From NCBI RefSeq assembly GCF_006864455.1, contig NZ_QHLK01000003.1, forward strand, positions 1 through 64,000: 64,000 bases of DNA, given 5' to 3'. This document shows, piece by piece, positions 55,333 through 64,000 of the stretch. How positions within the stretch are numbered: position 1 is the first letter of the stretch; each line of letters starts with the position of its first letter. The DNA is from Campylobacter sp. MIT 97-5078 (GTDB lineage: Bacteria > Campylobacterota > Campylobacteria > Campylobacterales > Campylobacteraceae). The position numbers were made by a program, and so were the translations under genes. The notes below the pieces were generated by a model. It was not told the origin of the DNA. It searched no databases and saw nothing but the letters and a program-made list of their open reading frames with translations.

Positions 55333-56180
55333 AGTATGATATTTTGGGGCTTTTCAAAGCATATTTGAATGCAAATTTGCCCCAAGTGCAAAGCTTTCAC
55401 CCTTTTTTTAATGAAGCCTTAGCTAAAATGCTAAAAGCTGGAGGAAAGCATTTTAGAGCTCAACTTCTTTTAAGCGTGGTAAATGCAAAGCAGCCAGCCT
55501 TAGTTGAAAGAGCTTTAAAAATAGCTTTGGCTATAGAGCTTATCCATACTTATTCTCTTATTCATGATGATTTGCCGGCTATGGATAATGCTGATTTTAG
55601 GCGAGGCGAGCTTACTTTACATAAGGCTTATGATGAAACTACAGCGATTTTAGTAGGCGATGCTTTAAATACTGAAGCTTTTTTGCTTTTAAGTGAAGCC
55701 GAGTTTGAAGACGAGCTTAAAATAAAGCTTGTTAAGAGTTTAGCTTTTAATGCTGGGCTTAAAGGTATGGTTATAGGGCAGGCTATGGATTGTTTTTTTG
55801 AGGATAAAAAGCTTGATTTGCAAGAGCTTGAGTTTTTGCATACGCACAAGACCGCAAAACTTATCGCAGCAAGCCTTCAAATGGGAGCTTTGATTTGCAA
55901 GCTTGATACTAAAGAATGCGAAGAACTTTATACATTAGGACTTGACATAGGACTTTTATTTCAAATCAATGATGATATACTTGATGCTACAAGCACCAAA
56001 GAGCTTGCTGGAAAGCCTACAAATCACGATACGCACAAAAACTCTTTTGTCAATTTACTCTCACTTGAAGGTGCTTTAAAAGCAAAAGATGAGTTGAGTA
56101 CAAAATGTTTTACGAGCTTTCAAACCCTAGATAAAAATTTGGCTTTAAGCCTAAAAACACTGGTGCAAACCTATCTTTAA
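55329..56180 (+). CDS. ispA: farnesyl/geranyl diphosphate synthase
   Basis: Polyprenyl synthase making FPP for undecaprenyl and quinone precursors. The 283-residue protein has the first aspartate-rich motif HDDLPAMDN near residue 78 and the second FQINDDILDA near 215. GTG start overlapping the previous gene by 4 bases. Confidence 0.93.
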   Translation: MKYDILGLFKAYLNANLPQVQSFHPFFNEALAKMLKAGGKHFRAQLLLSVVNAKQPALVERALKIALAIELIHTYSLIHDDLPAMDNADFRRGELTLHKAYDETTAILVGDALNTEAFLLLSEAEFEDELKIKLVKSLAFNAGLKGMVIGQAMDCFFEDKKLDLQELEFLHTHKTAKLIAASLQMGALICKLDTKECEELYTLGLDIGLLFQINDDILDATSTKELAGKPTNHDTHKNSFVNLLSLEGALKAKDELSTKCFTSFQTLDKNLALSLKTLVQTYL

Positions 56181-56191
56181 AAGGAACAAAA

Positions 56192-58090
56192 ATGAATTTT
56201 GAGCTACTCCAAAAACAAGCTGATACTTTAAGATTTTTAAGTGCTGATATGATACAAAGGGCAAATTCAGGACACCCGGGCGCACCTTTGGGCTTAGCTG
56301 ATATACTTGTTGTCTTAAGCTTTCATTTAAAGCACAATCCTAAAAATCCGAGCTGGCTTAATCGCGATCGCCTTGTATTTTCAGGCGGACATGCATCAGC
56401 CTTGCTCTATAGTTTTTTACACCTTAGTGGCTATGACTTAAGCTTAGATGAGCTTAAAAATTTCCGCCAATTACACTCAAAAGCTCCCGGACATCCAGAG
56501 ATCAGCACTTGTGGGGTAGAAATAGCCACAGGTCCTTTAGGACAAGGTGTGGCAAATGCAGTAGGTTTTGCATTAGCAGCAAAAAAAGCTCAAAGCTTAC
56601 TTGGCAGCGAACTTATCAATCATAAGGTATATTGTTTTTGTGGAGATGGGGATTTAGAGGAAGGCATTAGTTATGAAGCTTGTTCTTTAGCTGGACTTCA
56701 CAAGCTTGACAATCTCATCTTAATCTATGATAGCAACGCCATTTCAATAGAAGGTGATGTAAGTTTAGCCTTTAATGAAAATATCAAAATGAGATTTGAA
56801 GCACAAGGCTTTAGTGTGCAAGAGATTAACGGACATGATTTTGATGCGATAAATAACGCCTTTGAGCTTGCAAAACTAAGCAAAAGGCCAAATTTAATCA
56901 TCGCAAAAACCATAATTGCCAAAGGTGCTTTAGAGCTTGAAGGCTCGCACCATAGTCACGGTGCACCTTTAGGAGTTGAGCTTATCAAAAGAGCAAAAGC
57001 AAAAGCTCATTTTGATGAAAATCAAGAATTTTTTATCAGCCAAGAGGTAAAATTTGCTTTTAGTGTAGCCTTAGAACTTGGGGACTTAGAAGAGGCAAAA
57101 TGGCAAGACTTGCTTGAAAAATCAGGTAAAAAAGACTTACTTGAAAGGCTTTTAAAGCCAAATTTTAACGAGGTTGTGTATCCAGACTTTAAAGGTAAAA
57201 GTGTGGCTACTAGAGATAGCAATGGTGAAATTTTAAATGCTATTGCAGCCAAAATAGAAGGCTTTTTAGGAGGTTCAGCTGACTTAGCTCCAAGCAATAA
57301 AACCGAGCTTAAAGGCATGGGGGATTTCATAGAAGGAAAAAACATTCATTTTGGTATAAGAGAACACGCTATGGCAGCGATAAATAACGCCCTTGCAAGG
57401 TATGGACTTTTTGTGCCTTTTTCAGCAACTTTTTTTATCTTTAGTGAGTATTTAAAACCAGCTGCAAGATTAAGTGCTTTGATGAAATTAAGGCATTATT
57501 TTATCTTTACACACGATAGCATAGGAGTAGGCGAAGATGGTCCAACGCACCAGCCTATAGAGCAACTTAGCACCTTTAGAGCCATGCCAAATTTTTTAAC
57601 TTTTCGTCCAGCTGATGGGGTTGAAAACCTTAAAGCTTGGCAGTTTGCTTTAGCTCAAGATTTACCTTGTGCTTTTGTTTTAAGTCGTCAAAAACTTGAG
57701 GCTTTAAATGAGGGTATTTTTGGCGATGTAAAAAATGGAGCGTATTTGCTTAAAGAGGCTGATAATGCTAGCATAACGCTTCTAGCAAGTGGAAGTGAAG
57801 TAAGCCTTTGTTTGCAAACAGCTAAGCTTTTAGAAAGTAAAGGCGAGCGTGTAAATGTTGTTTCTATGCCTTGTTATGAACTTTTTGAAAAGCAGGATAA
57901 AAGCTATCAAGAAAGACTTTTAAAAGGTGAGGTTATCGGCGTTGAAGCCGCTCATTCAAATGAACTTTATAAATTTTGTGATAGGGTTTTTGGTATAGAA
58001 AGTTTTGGTGAAAGTGGTAAGGATAAAGCCGTGTTTGAATACTTTGGCTTTGAGCCAAATAAGCTGTGTGAGTTTGTGTTGAAGCGATGA
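56192..58090 (+). CDS. tkt: transketolase
   Basis: Transfers two-carbon units in the non-oxidative pentose phosphate pathway, with thiamine diphosphate. The 632-residue protein has NSGHPGAPLGLAD near residue 26 and the cofactor motif GDGDLEEGISYEA near 150. FGIREHAMAA near 386 and HDSIGVGEDGPTHQP near 442 complete the active site. Followed by the mlaE-like gene with a 4-base overlap. Confidence 0.96.
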   Translation: MNFELLQKQADTLRFLSADMIQRANSGHPGAPLGLADILVVLSFHLKHNPKNPSWLNRDRLVFSGGHASALLYSFLHLSGYDLSLDELKNFRQLHSKAPGHPEISTCGVEIATGPLGQGVANAVGFALAAKKAQSLLGSELINHKVYCFCGDGDLEEGISYEACSLAGLHKLDNLILIYDSNAISIEGDVSLAFNENIKMRFEAQGFSVQEINGHDFDAINNAFELAKLSKRPNLIIAKTIIAKGALELEGSHHSHGAPLGVELIKRAKAKAHFDENQEFFISQEVKFAFSVALELGDLEEAKWQDLLEKSGKKDLLERLLKPNFNEVVYPDFKGKSVATRDSNGEILNAIAAKIEGFLGGSADLAPSNKTELKGMGDFIEGKNIHFGIREHAMAAINNALARYGLFVPFSATFFIFSEYLKPAARLSALMKLRHYFIFTHDSIGVGEDGPTHQPIEQLSTFRAMPNFLTFRPADGVENLKAWQFALAQDLPCAFVLSRQKLEALNEGIFGDVKNGAYLLKEADNASITLLASGSEVSLCLQTAKLLESKGERVNVVSMPCYELFEKQDKSYQERLLKGEVIGVEAAHSNELYKFCDRVFGIESFGESGKDKAVFEYFGFEPNKLCEFVLKR

Positions 58091-59184
58091 ACAAGCTTAA
58101 AGAGCAAAGAATTCAAATCAACGGAGTGTGGGATAAAGACACTTTAATGAGCCTAAAAAACTCCGTGCAAATTCAAAAAGACATTGAGAGTGTAGTTTTT
58201 GACTTCTTAGCTCTTGTTCGCATAGATACAGCTGGCATTTGCTTTTTTTTGGCTTTAGAAAATGAGCTTAAGGCAAGCAATATCACTTTTTCAAGGATAA
58301 ATTTAAACCAAGCCACTCTTGATTTGTTTAGGCTTTGTGAGAAAAATTATACTCAGGATTTGCCTTTAGAAAAAAAAGGCTTTGAGTATGATGATTTTTT
58401 GGTTATGCTTGGTAAGAAAAGCGTGGCAAATTTACAAGCGATTAAACGTTTTATCATCTTTGCAGGCATGGTTTTTGCAAGCTTTTTTCATTGTTTGCGT
58501 CGCCCTTTTGAGTTTCGTTTTGTTGCCTTTTTATATCATATAGAACATAGTGCTTTAAGAGCATTGGGTATCATTGCTTTAAGTTCTTTACTTGTGGGCG
58601 TGGTTTTAGCTTATCAAGCAGCATATCAGCTGGCTCAATTTGGGGCAAATATCTTTATTGTTGATTTAGTTGGTATTTCAGCTACAAGAGAAATTGCTCC
58701 TTTAATCGCAGCTATTGTCATAGCTGGCAGATCAGCAAGCTCTTATACAGCCCAAATTGGGGTAATGAAAATCACTGATGAAATTAATGCTATGAATACC
58801 ATGGGCTTTGATTCAGCTCGCTTTATCATCTTGCCACGCGTTGTAGCCTTAACTTTGTCTATGCCTTTAATTGTTATCGTGGCTGATTTTGTGAGCATAC
58901 TTGGGGGCATGGTGATAGCGGATTTAAATTTGGGTATTAATTATATAGAGTTTATTCGTCGTTTTAAAGAAGCTGTAGAGATCAAGCATATCATCATAGG
59001 TGTGGCAAAAGCTCCTATGTTTGGCTTTTTAATTGCACTCATTGCTTGTTTTCGCGGCTTTGAAGTAAAAAATACCACAGAAAGCATAGGAATTTACACG
59101 ACAAAGAGCGTTGTAAATGCGATTTTTTGGGTAATTGCTCTTGATGCGATTTTTTCTGTTTTTTTGACTCAGGCAGGCATTTAA
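58087..59184 (+). CDS. iamB: ABC lipid transporter permease, MlaE-like (IamB)
   Basis: 365 residues. The first 100 form a STAS-like domain (IESVVFDFLALVRIDTAGI). The MlaE permease domain has about five helices with the family motif VGISATREIAPLIAAIVIAGRSAS near residue 196. MlaE-type systems move phospholipids between outer and inner membranes. The homologous pair iamA/iamB of C. jejuni was named for an invasion marker. It forms one operon with the next three genes. Confidence 0.88.
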   Translation: MNKLKEQRIQINGVWDKDTLMSLKNSVQIQKDIESVVFDFLALVRIDTAGICFFLALENELKASNITFSRINLNQATLDLFRLCEKNYTQDLPLEKKGFEYDDFLVMLGKKSVANLQAIKRFIIFAGMVFASFFHCLRRPFEFRFVAFLYHIEHSALRALGIIALSSLLVGVVLAYQAAYQLAQFGANIFIVDLVGISATREIAPLIAAIVIAGRSASSYTAQIGVMKITDEINAMNTMGFDSARFIILPRVVALTLSMPLIVIVADFVSILGGMVIADLNLGINYIEFIRRFKEAVEIKHIIIGVAKAPMFGFLIALIACFRGFEVKNTTESIGIYTTKSVVNAIFWVIALDAIFSVFLTQAGI

Positions 59185-59912
59185 TGAAAACTGTGATTAA
59201 GGCTTCAAACATCATCACTAAATTTGGTAAAAAATGCATTCATGATGGGGTGAGTTTTGAGGTAAAAGAAAATGAAATTTTTGGTATTTTAGGAGGCTCT
59301 GGAAGCGGAAAGTCAGTGCTTTTAAAGCAAATGTTGATGCTTGAGCATTTTGATGGCGGGGAGTATGAAATTTTTGGTAAGAAATTGAGTAATATCAGTG
59401 AAAAAGACGCTGCTTTTTTGAGGCAAAATTGGGGAGTGGTATTTCAATTTGGCGCACTTTTTAGTTTTTTTAATGTCTTTGAAAATATAGCCTTACCTTT
59501 AAAAGAATACACTAAACTAAGTCCAACTTCCATCAAAGAACTTGTTTTTATGAAGCTTAAAATGGCTGGACTTGATGAGAGTGTAGCTACACTTTTTCCA
59601 AGCGAGCTTAGTGGGGGTATGGTAAAAAGGGTGGCTATTGCTAGAGCTTTGGCTCTTGATTCTAAGCTTTTGTTTTTAGATGAGCCAAGTTCTGGGCTTG
59701 ATCCGCATAGTTCAAGGGAATTTGATGAACTTGTTTTAAGCCTTAAACGAGGCTTTAAACTTAGTATTGTTATGGTGACGCATGATGAAGAAAGTATGAA
59801 AAATGTTTTGGATCGCTTTTTGATCTTAAAGGATAAAAAAGTGGCTTTTCTTGGCGTCCAAAGCGAGCTTTTGGCTCAAGATGAGGCTTTGTATAAAAGA
59901 TTTATGGGGTAG
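59184..59912 (+). CDS. iamA: ABC lipid transporter ATPase, MlaF-like (IamA)
   Basis: 242-residue ATPase. Walker A GGSGSGKSVLLKQ near residue 37, signature LSGGMVKRVAIARA near 140, Walker B LLFLDEPSSGLDP near 160, and the H-loop in MVTHDEESM. It energises the preceding permease. The start shares one base with the permease stop. Confidence 0.9.
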   Translation: MKTVIKASNIITKFGKKCIHDGVSFEVKENEIFGILGGSGSGKSVLLKQMLMLEHFDGGEYEIFGKKLSNISEKDAAFLRQNWGVVFQFGALFSFFNVFENIALPLKEYTKLSPTSIKELVFMKLKMAGLDESVATLFPSELSGGMVKRVAIARALALDSKLLFLDEPSSGLDPHSSREFDELVLSLKRGFKLSIVMVTHDEESMKNVLDRFLILKDKKVAFLGVQSELLAQDEALYKRFMG

Positions 59913-59915
59913 AGT

Positions 59916-60740
59916 ATGGAAAATAGGGCAAATTATCTGTGGATAGGAATTTTTGTTTTTGGGATATTTTTTGCAAGCTTATTTGTCTTGATTTTTATGA
60001 GTGGTTTTTCGCATAAAGAAGAATTTAAGCTTTATCAAATTTATACCAAAGAATCAATCTCTGGACTTGGTATAAAAGCACCGGTAAGATTGCTTGGGGT
60101 TGAGGTTGGAAGCGTGGAAGATACGAGTATTGACACGCAAAATGGCATAGGGGTAAAAATACTCATAAAAGTTAAAGCAAATACGCCCATTTATGAAAGC
60201 ACTTATGCAACCTTGCAGCTTCAAGGTATTACAGGGCTTAAGTATATAGAGTTAAAAAGTGATGAAAGCACTTCACTGCCACTTCAAACAAGCGATGAAC
60301 ATATCGGGACTATTAAAACCAAAGAAAGCTTTTTAGCAACCATAGACAAGCAAAGCGATAAGCTTTTTGACTTACTTGATTATACCAATCAAAGTGCAAG
60401 AATGATACTTAGCGATGAAAATATAAAAAATTTTTCCACACTTTTAAAAAATTCAGCCTCAGCTTCAATATTTTTTTCACAAACGCTCAAGGATTTAAGC
60501 TTAGCTTCTTCAAAAATAGCTAAGGCTGCTGATTCTGTGTATCTTGCGTCAAATGATTTTTCTAAACTTAGTCAAAAAGGCTCTTTGGCTTTAAATAATC
60601 TTGATTCAAATTTAAACAACAGCCTTGCCTTGCTTGAAAGCTTGCTCATAAGACTTAATGCTTTGAGTGCAAATTTAGAACAAAATCCTTCTGATTTGCT
60701 TTTTAAAAGCACACAAAAAAAATTAGCTCCAGGAGAATAA
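59916..60740 (+). CDS. MlaD/MCE-family lipid-binding protein
   Basis: 274 residues. One N-terminal transmembrane helix (YLWIGIFVFGIFFASLFVLI), then the MCE domain (ISGLGIKAPVRLLGVEVGSVED ... LQGITGLKYIELK), and a long Ser-rich coiled C-terminal tail. It faces the periplasm and would pass lipids to or from the permease complex. Located 3 bases after the ATPase. Confidence 0.9.
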   Translation: MENRANYLWIGIFVFGIFFASLFVLIFMSGFSHKEEFKLYQIYTKESISGLGIKAPVRLLGVEVGSVEDTSIDTQNGIGVKILIKVKANTPIYESTYATLQLQGITGLKYIELKSDESTSLPLQTSDEHIGTIKTKESFLATIDKQSDKLFDLLDYTNQSARMILSDENIKNFSTLLKNSASASIFFSQTLKDLSLASSKIAKAADSVYLASNDFSKLSQKGSLALNNLDSNLNNSLALLESLLIRLNALSANLEQNPSDLLFKSTQKKLAPGE

Positions 60741-60741
60741 A

Positions 60742-61359
60742 ATGAAAGCAAAGCCAATAAAAAGCATATTTTTACTATCCATAAGCTTTTTTTTTATCAG
60801 TGCTTGCTCTTTAAGTCCTAAACCCCAGCCTGCTTTAAATGTGTATTTGCTTCAAAGCGATGAGAGTATGAAAAAGCTTTCTAGCCCACAAAATAAAGTG
60901 CTTAAAATCAACTCTGTGCAAGCTTTGCTTTATCTTAAGAGCAATGAAATTGCTTATATTCAAAATGGCGAATTTGGTACTTATGCTAAGCATATCTTTA
61001 AAAACTCGCCAAGCAGTGCTTTTGAAGCCTTGCTTGCATACAAACTCGAGCAAAGCGGACTTTTTAAGGCTATTTTAAACTATAATACCCAAGCAAATGC
61101 GGATTTGCTTTTAGAAAGTAGATTGCATAATTTTGAGCAAGTTTTTGAAAAAAATAAAAGCTTTGTCAATACAGCTCTAAGTATCAATTTAATCGATGCG
61201 AAAAACAATAAAATCCTTGCTCATAAGCATTTTAAATTTCAAACCAACATAAAAGAACAAAACATAAATGCTGTGATTGAGGCGTTTAACACAGCCTTAA
61301 ATCAGCTTGGAAATGAAGTTGTTTTTTGGCTTGAGAGTGAAATAAAAATGGTGCAATGA
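60742..61359 (+). CDS. ABC-transport auxiliary lipoprotein, PqiC/MlaD-associated type
   Basis: 205 residues with a lipoprotein signal peptide ending FFFISACS (the acylated cysteine is near residue 22). The mature part has the beta-strand pattern of the ABC_trans_aux family (VYLLQSDESMKKL, NEIAYIQNGEFGTYAKHIF), which anchors MCE proteins to the outer membrane. It completes the four-gene lipid transport operon. Confidence 0.82.
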   Translation: MKAKPIKSIFLLSISFFFISACSLSPKPQPALNVYLLQSDESMKKLSSPQNKVLKINSVQALLYLKSNEIAYIQNGEFGTYAKHIFKNSPSSAFEALLAYKLEQSGLFKAILNYNTQANADLLLESRLHNFEQVFEKNKSFVNTALSINLIDAKNNKILAHKHFKFQTNIKEQNINAVIEAFNTALNQLGNEVVFWLESEIKMVQ

Positions 61360-61422
61360 ATGATGATTGGTTTAAAAAAATTAAGTAAAATGCCTTTTTT
61401 AACTTTCTTTTAAAGGTAGCAT

Positions 61423-62226
61423 TTGCAAGATATTTTTAATGCTCTTATTTTAGGTGTAGTAGAGGGTTTAACTGAGTTCTTACCCGTAAGTTCAACAGGG
61501 CATATGATACTAACTACTAGCGTTTTAAACATGCAAGTAAATGATTTTTGGCGTTCTTTTCTTATCATCATTCAACTTGGTTCTATTTTGGCTGTGATTT
61601 TTGTCTTTTGGCAAAAACTTAGTCAAAGCCTTGAAATTTGGCTTAAACTTGCGGTTGGTTTTATCCCAACTGGAATCATTGGCTTGAGCGTATCTTCTTT
61701 TGTTGATACGCTTTTTCACCCTTTTATCGTTGTTTTTATGCTTATTTTTGGCGGTTTTGTCTTTATTTTTATAGAAAAAGCACACAAGAACAAAGCTTAT
61801 GCTATCAATACTCTTGATGAAGTCAGTTTTAAGCATGCTTTTTTCATAGGTTTAATCCAATCTTTAGCAATGATTCCTGGCACCTCAAGAAGCGGTGCAA
61901 GCATAGTCGGCGGATTAATGTCTGGCTTAAATAGAAAAACAGCGACCGAGTTTAGCTTTTTACTCGCCATTCCTACTATGTTTATGGCAGCTGGTTATGA
62001 TACCTTTAAGAACTATGAAATACTTTTGGCTCAAAATGCTTTTGTACCTCTTTTTATAGGTTTTATCACAGCTTTTGTGGTGGCTGTTTTTGTGATTAAG
62101 TTTTTTCTTAAGTTTATCTCTAAATTTGATTTTGTGCCTTTTGGGTATTATCGCATTATCTTAGGACTTTTGTTTTTGATTTTATTTGCAAGCGGTATTT
62201 TAAATACTGAAAATTTCAAGTTTTGA
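61423..62226 (+). CDS. uppP: undecaprenyl-diphosphatase
   Basis: Recycles the lipid carrier of cell-wall synthesis by dephosphorylating undecaprenyl diphosphate. The 267-residue membrane protein has [14 protein letters not shown] near residue 14 and the second motif [14 protein letters not shown] near 150. The start is TTG, preceded by AAAGG. It stands before thrS, as in C. jejuni by my memory. Confidence 0.94.
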   Translation: MQDIFNALILGVVEGLTEFLPVSSTGHMILTTSVLNMQVNDFWRSFLIIIQLGSILAVIFVFWQKLSQSLEIWLKLAVGFIPTGIIGLSVSSFVDTLFHPFIVVFMLIFGGFVFIFIEKAHKNKAYAINTLDEVSFKHAFFIGLIQSLAMIPGTSRSGASIVGGLMSGLNRKTATEFSFLLAIPTMFMAAGYDTFKNYEILLAQNAFVPLFIGFITAFVVAVFVIKFFLKFISKFDFVPFGYYRIILGLLFLILFASGILNTENFKF

Positions 62227-62300
62227 TTTATATTTTATGATTTTAGGTGTTTTTTGTGAAAAATTTATGAAATTTAAAATAAGCTTAAGGCTTGCAAAGC

Positions 62301-62306
62301 TACAAT
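62301..62306 (+). promoter_or_regulatory. -10 box for thrS
   Basis: TACAAT (in GCTACAATTATA) is 22 bases upstream of the thrS ATG, with TAGGAG as ribosome-binding site. No T-box or other riboswitch structure is visible in the 100-base leader. Confidence 0.45.
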
Positions 62307-62328
62307 TATACTTATTTTTTAGGAGTTT

Positions 62329-64000
62329 ATGAATTTGAGTAAAGAACTTATTGCCTACACAAAATTAAATAGCACTGCAACTAGCCCCAAAGAATTCTAT
62401 GAAAGTGATTTTATCCTTGATACTCAAAGCTTACAAGATGGCACTAACACAAGTGAATTTCAAGAACTTTATCTTGATAATTCTCCAGCTAGCCTTTGTC
62501 TTTTGCGTCATTCTTGTGCACATTTGATGGCTCAGGCTATTAAGGCTTTGTATCCTGAAGCTAAATTTTTTGTCGGTCCTGTGGTTGATGAAGGCTTTTA
62601 TTATGATTTTAGGGTTAATGCTAGGCTTAATGAAGAGGATTTAGCTCGCATTGAAGCTAAGATGAAAGCATATGTCGAACAAAAGCTTGAAATCACTAAA
62701 TATGAAATTGACAAAAGCGAAGCAAGGCTTAAATTTCAAGATGATGATTTAAAGCAAGAAGTTATGCTACGCATTCCAGAGGGTAAGGTTAGCATTTATA
62801 AACAAGGGGATTTTGAGGATTTATGTCGTGGTCCTCATATGCCAAATACTAAGTATTTGCAGCATTTTAAACTCACCCGTGTAGCAGGAGCGTATTTAGG
62901 TGGCGATGAAAAAAGAGAAATGCTTACACGCATTTATGGCACAGCCTTTGCAGATAAGCAAAGTTTAAAGGAATACCTTCATATCATAGAAGAAGCCAAA
63001 AAAAGAGATCACAGGAAGCTTGGTAATGAGCTTAAGCTTTTTGCCTTTGATGAGCAAATTGGCGGGGGTTTGCCTTTGTGGCTTGAAAATGGTGCAAAGA
63101 TGAGAAGCCGTTTGGAGCAAATTTTATATAAAATCCATCGCTTAAGAGGCTATGAGCCTGTAAGAGGACCTGAGCTTTTAAAGGCTGAAGTATGGAAGAT
63201 CAGCGGACATTATGATAATTTTAAAGAAAATATGTATTTTACATACATTGATGAACAAGAATACGGCATAAAGCCGATGAACTGCGTAGGGCATATTAAA
63301 ATTTATCAAAGCGAGGTACGAAGTTATAGGGATTTGCCTATAAAATACTTTGAATACGGACTTGTGCATAGGCATGAAAAAAGCGGAGTTTTACACGGAC
63401 TTTTTAGGGTGCGTGAATTTACTCAAGATGACGCACATATTTTTTGTATGCCAACTCAGATCAAAGAACTTGTTTTAGAAATACTAGACTTTGTAAGCTC
63501 ACTCATGCGTGCCTTTGGCTTTGAGTATGAGATGGAAATTTCAACCAAGCCGGCTAAAGCTATAGGAAGTGATGAGGTTTGGGAGCATGCTACAAAGGCT
63601 TTAAAAGAGGCTTTAGATGAACAAGGCTTAAAATACGGCATAGATGAGGGTGGCGGAGCTTTTTATGGTCCAAAAATAGACATAAAAATTACTGATGCTC
63701 TAAAAAGAAAATGGCAGTGCGGCACCATACAAGTGGATTTTAACTTGCCTGAAAGATTTGAACTTGAATACACTGCAAGTGATAATACCAGACAACGTCC
63801 TGTAATGCTTCATAGAGCTATTTTAGGTTCTTTTGAACGCTTTATAGGCATTTTAACCGAGCATTGTGGAGGCGAATTTCCATTTTTTATCGCCCCAATT
63901 CAAGTTGGTATAGTGCCTATCAATGAAAATCACATAAATTATGCAAAAAGCATTCAAAAAGCTTTACTTGAGTGTGGGGTTGATTCAGCACTTTATGATA
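62329..64000 (+). CDS. thrS: threonyl-tRNA synthetase, 3' end outside the window
   Basis: Charges tRNA-Thr. It starts MNLSKELIAYTKLNS; 557 codons are visible before the window ends. Class II motifs are present: RHSCAHLMAQAIKALYPEAKFFVGPV in the editing domain near residue 60, then KPMNCVGHI near 316 (zinc-binding Cys and His), VREFTQDDAHIFC near 361, and HRAILGSFERF near 500. The first 60 residues lack the TGS domain of most bacterial ThrRS, as I recall is normal for Campylobacter and Helicobacter. No frameshift is seen. Confidence 0.95.
   Translation, partial: MNLSKELIAYTKLNSTATSPKEFYESDFILDTQSLQDGTNTSEFQELYLDNSPASLCLLRHSCAHLMAQAIKALYPEAKFFVGPVVDEGFYYDFRVNARLNEEDLARIEAKMKAYVEQKLEITKYEIDKSEARLKFQDDDLKQEVMLRIPEGKVSIYKQGDFEDLCRGPHMPNTKYLQHFKLTRVAGAYLGGDEKREMLTRIYGTAFADKQSLKEYLHIIEEAKKRDHRKLGNELKLFAFDEQIGGGLPLWLENGAKMRSRLEQILYKIHRLRGYEPVRGPELLKAEVWKISGHYDNFKENMYFTYIDEQEYGIKPMNCVGHIKIYQSEVRSYRDLPIKYFEYGLVHRHEKSGVLHGLFRVREFTQDDAHIFCMPTQIKELVLEILDFVSSLMRAFGFEYEMEISTKPAKAIGSDEVWEHATKALKEALDEQGLKYGIDEGGGAFYGPKIDIKITDALKRKWQCGTIQVDFNLPERFELEYTASDNTRQRPVMLHRAILGSFERFIGILTEHCGGEFPFFIAPIQVGIVPINENHINYAKSIQKALLECGVDSALYD

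Noticed and set aside
1-64000. CRISPR array, prophage, insertion sequence, rRNA operon
   Set aside because: I looked for spaced repeats, transposase or integrase motifs, phage proteins and rRNA sequence and found none in this window.

Overview
This window looks like chromosome from a thermotolerant Campylobacter (Epsilonproteobacteria / Campylobacterota). The DNA is AT-rich, genes are tightly packed with 4-base overlaps, promoters are mostly extended TATAAT-type -10 boxes without a clear -35, and ribosome-binding sites are AAGGA. Proteins and local gene orders match blocks I know from Campylobacter jejuni: pyrG-recJ; nikZYXWV; moaD-moaE-moeA; ksgA-rnj-rluB; purB-nrdA; pncB-pcm, nrdB-RDD-pyrE-frr-secG-ybhL; kgtP/mutY; rpmJ to rplQ; nifU-like to tkt and the Mla/iam operon; uppP-thrS. 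The order of these blocks differs from C. jejuni as I remember it, so this is probably another species of the genus. Gene content suggests a C. upsaliensis/helveticus-type organism, but this is a guess.

Layout. 0-3.4 kb: recJ and pyrG. 3.5-8.2 kb: a nickel/peptide-type ABC importer whose two ATPases are fused into one protein. 8.3-13.4 kb: a PP-loop ATPase, a gene remnant, dnaG, and a molybdopterin operon that seems to run into dnaG. 13.5-20.9 kb: nspC (polyamine synthesis), then the RNA-processing cluster rluB-rnj-ksgA, and rlmN followed by a 32-residue membrane peptide gene. 21-23.6 kb: a decayed membrane-protein gene, a TraF/FadL-like outer-membrane protein, and another decayed membrane-protein gene. 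23.6-29.5 kb: an RluA-type synthase, purB, nrdA, and a polysaccharide pyruvyl transferase-like gene containing a 12-G tract. 29.5-33 kb: a response-regulator pseudogene, a MerR regulator, an aldo/keto reductase cut off from a Tat signal peptide, and ansA. 33-39 kb: a housekeeping run on the minus strand. 39.3-45 kb: surE, a ThiF-family enzyme, a radical SAM protein, kgtP, mutY and a membrane-anchored protein. 45.1-49.1 kb: four tRNA genes, then infA and the alpha ribosomal operon with a hairpin-rich leader. 49.2-51.6 kb: a small outer-membrane protein, a frameshifted secreted-protein gene and an MFS efflux pump. 51.7-62.2 kb: nifU-like, murE, ybaB, a PDZ protein, ispA, tkt, the Mla-type lipid transport operon and uppP. 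62.3 kb to the edge: thrS, cut by the end of the window.

Most of the window is housekeeping. The unusual material sits at the joints between the conserved blocks. There I find about nine broken or relict genes that ordinary ORF calling misses, one phase-variable surface-modification gene, and one enzyme that appears to have lost its export signal through a start-codon mutation. I see no CRISPR array, prophage, insertion sequence or rRNA operon, and no strong case for a new multi-gene defence or biosynthetic system.
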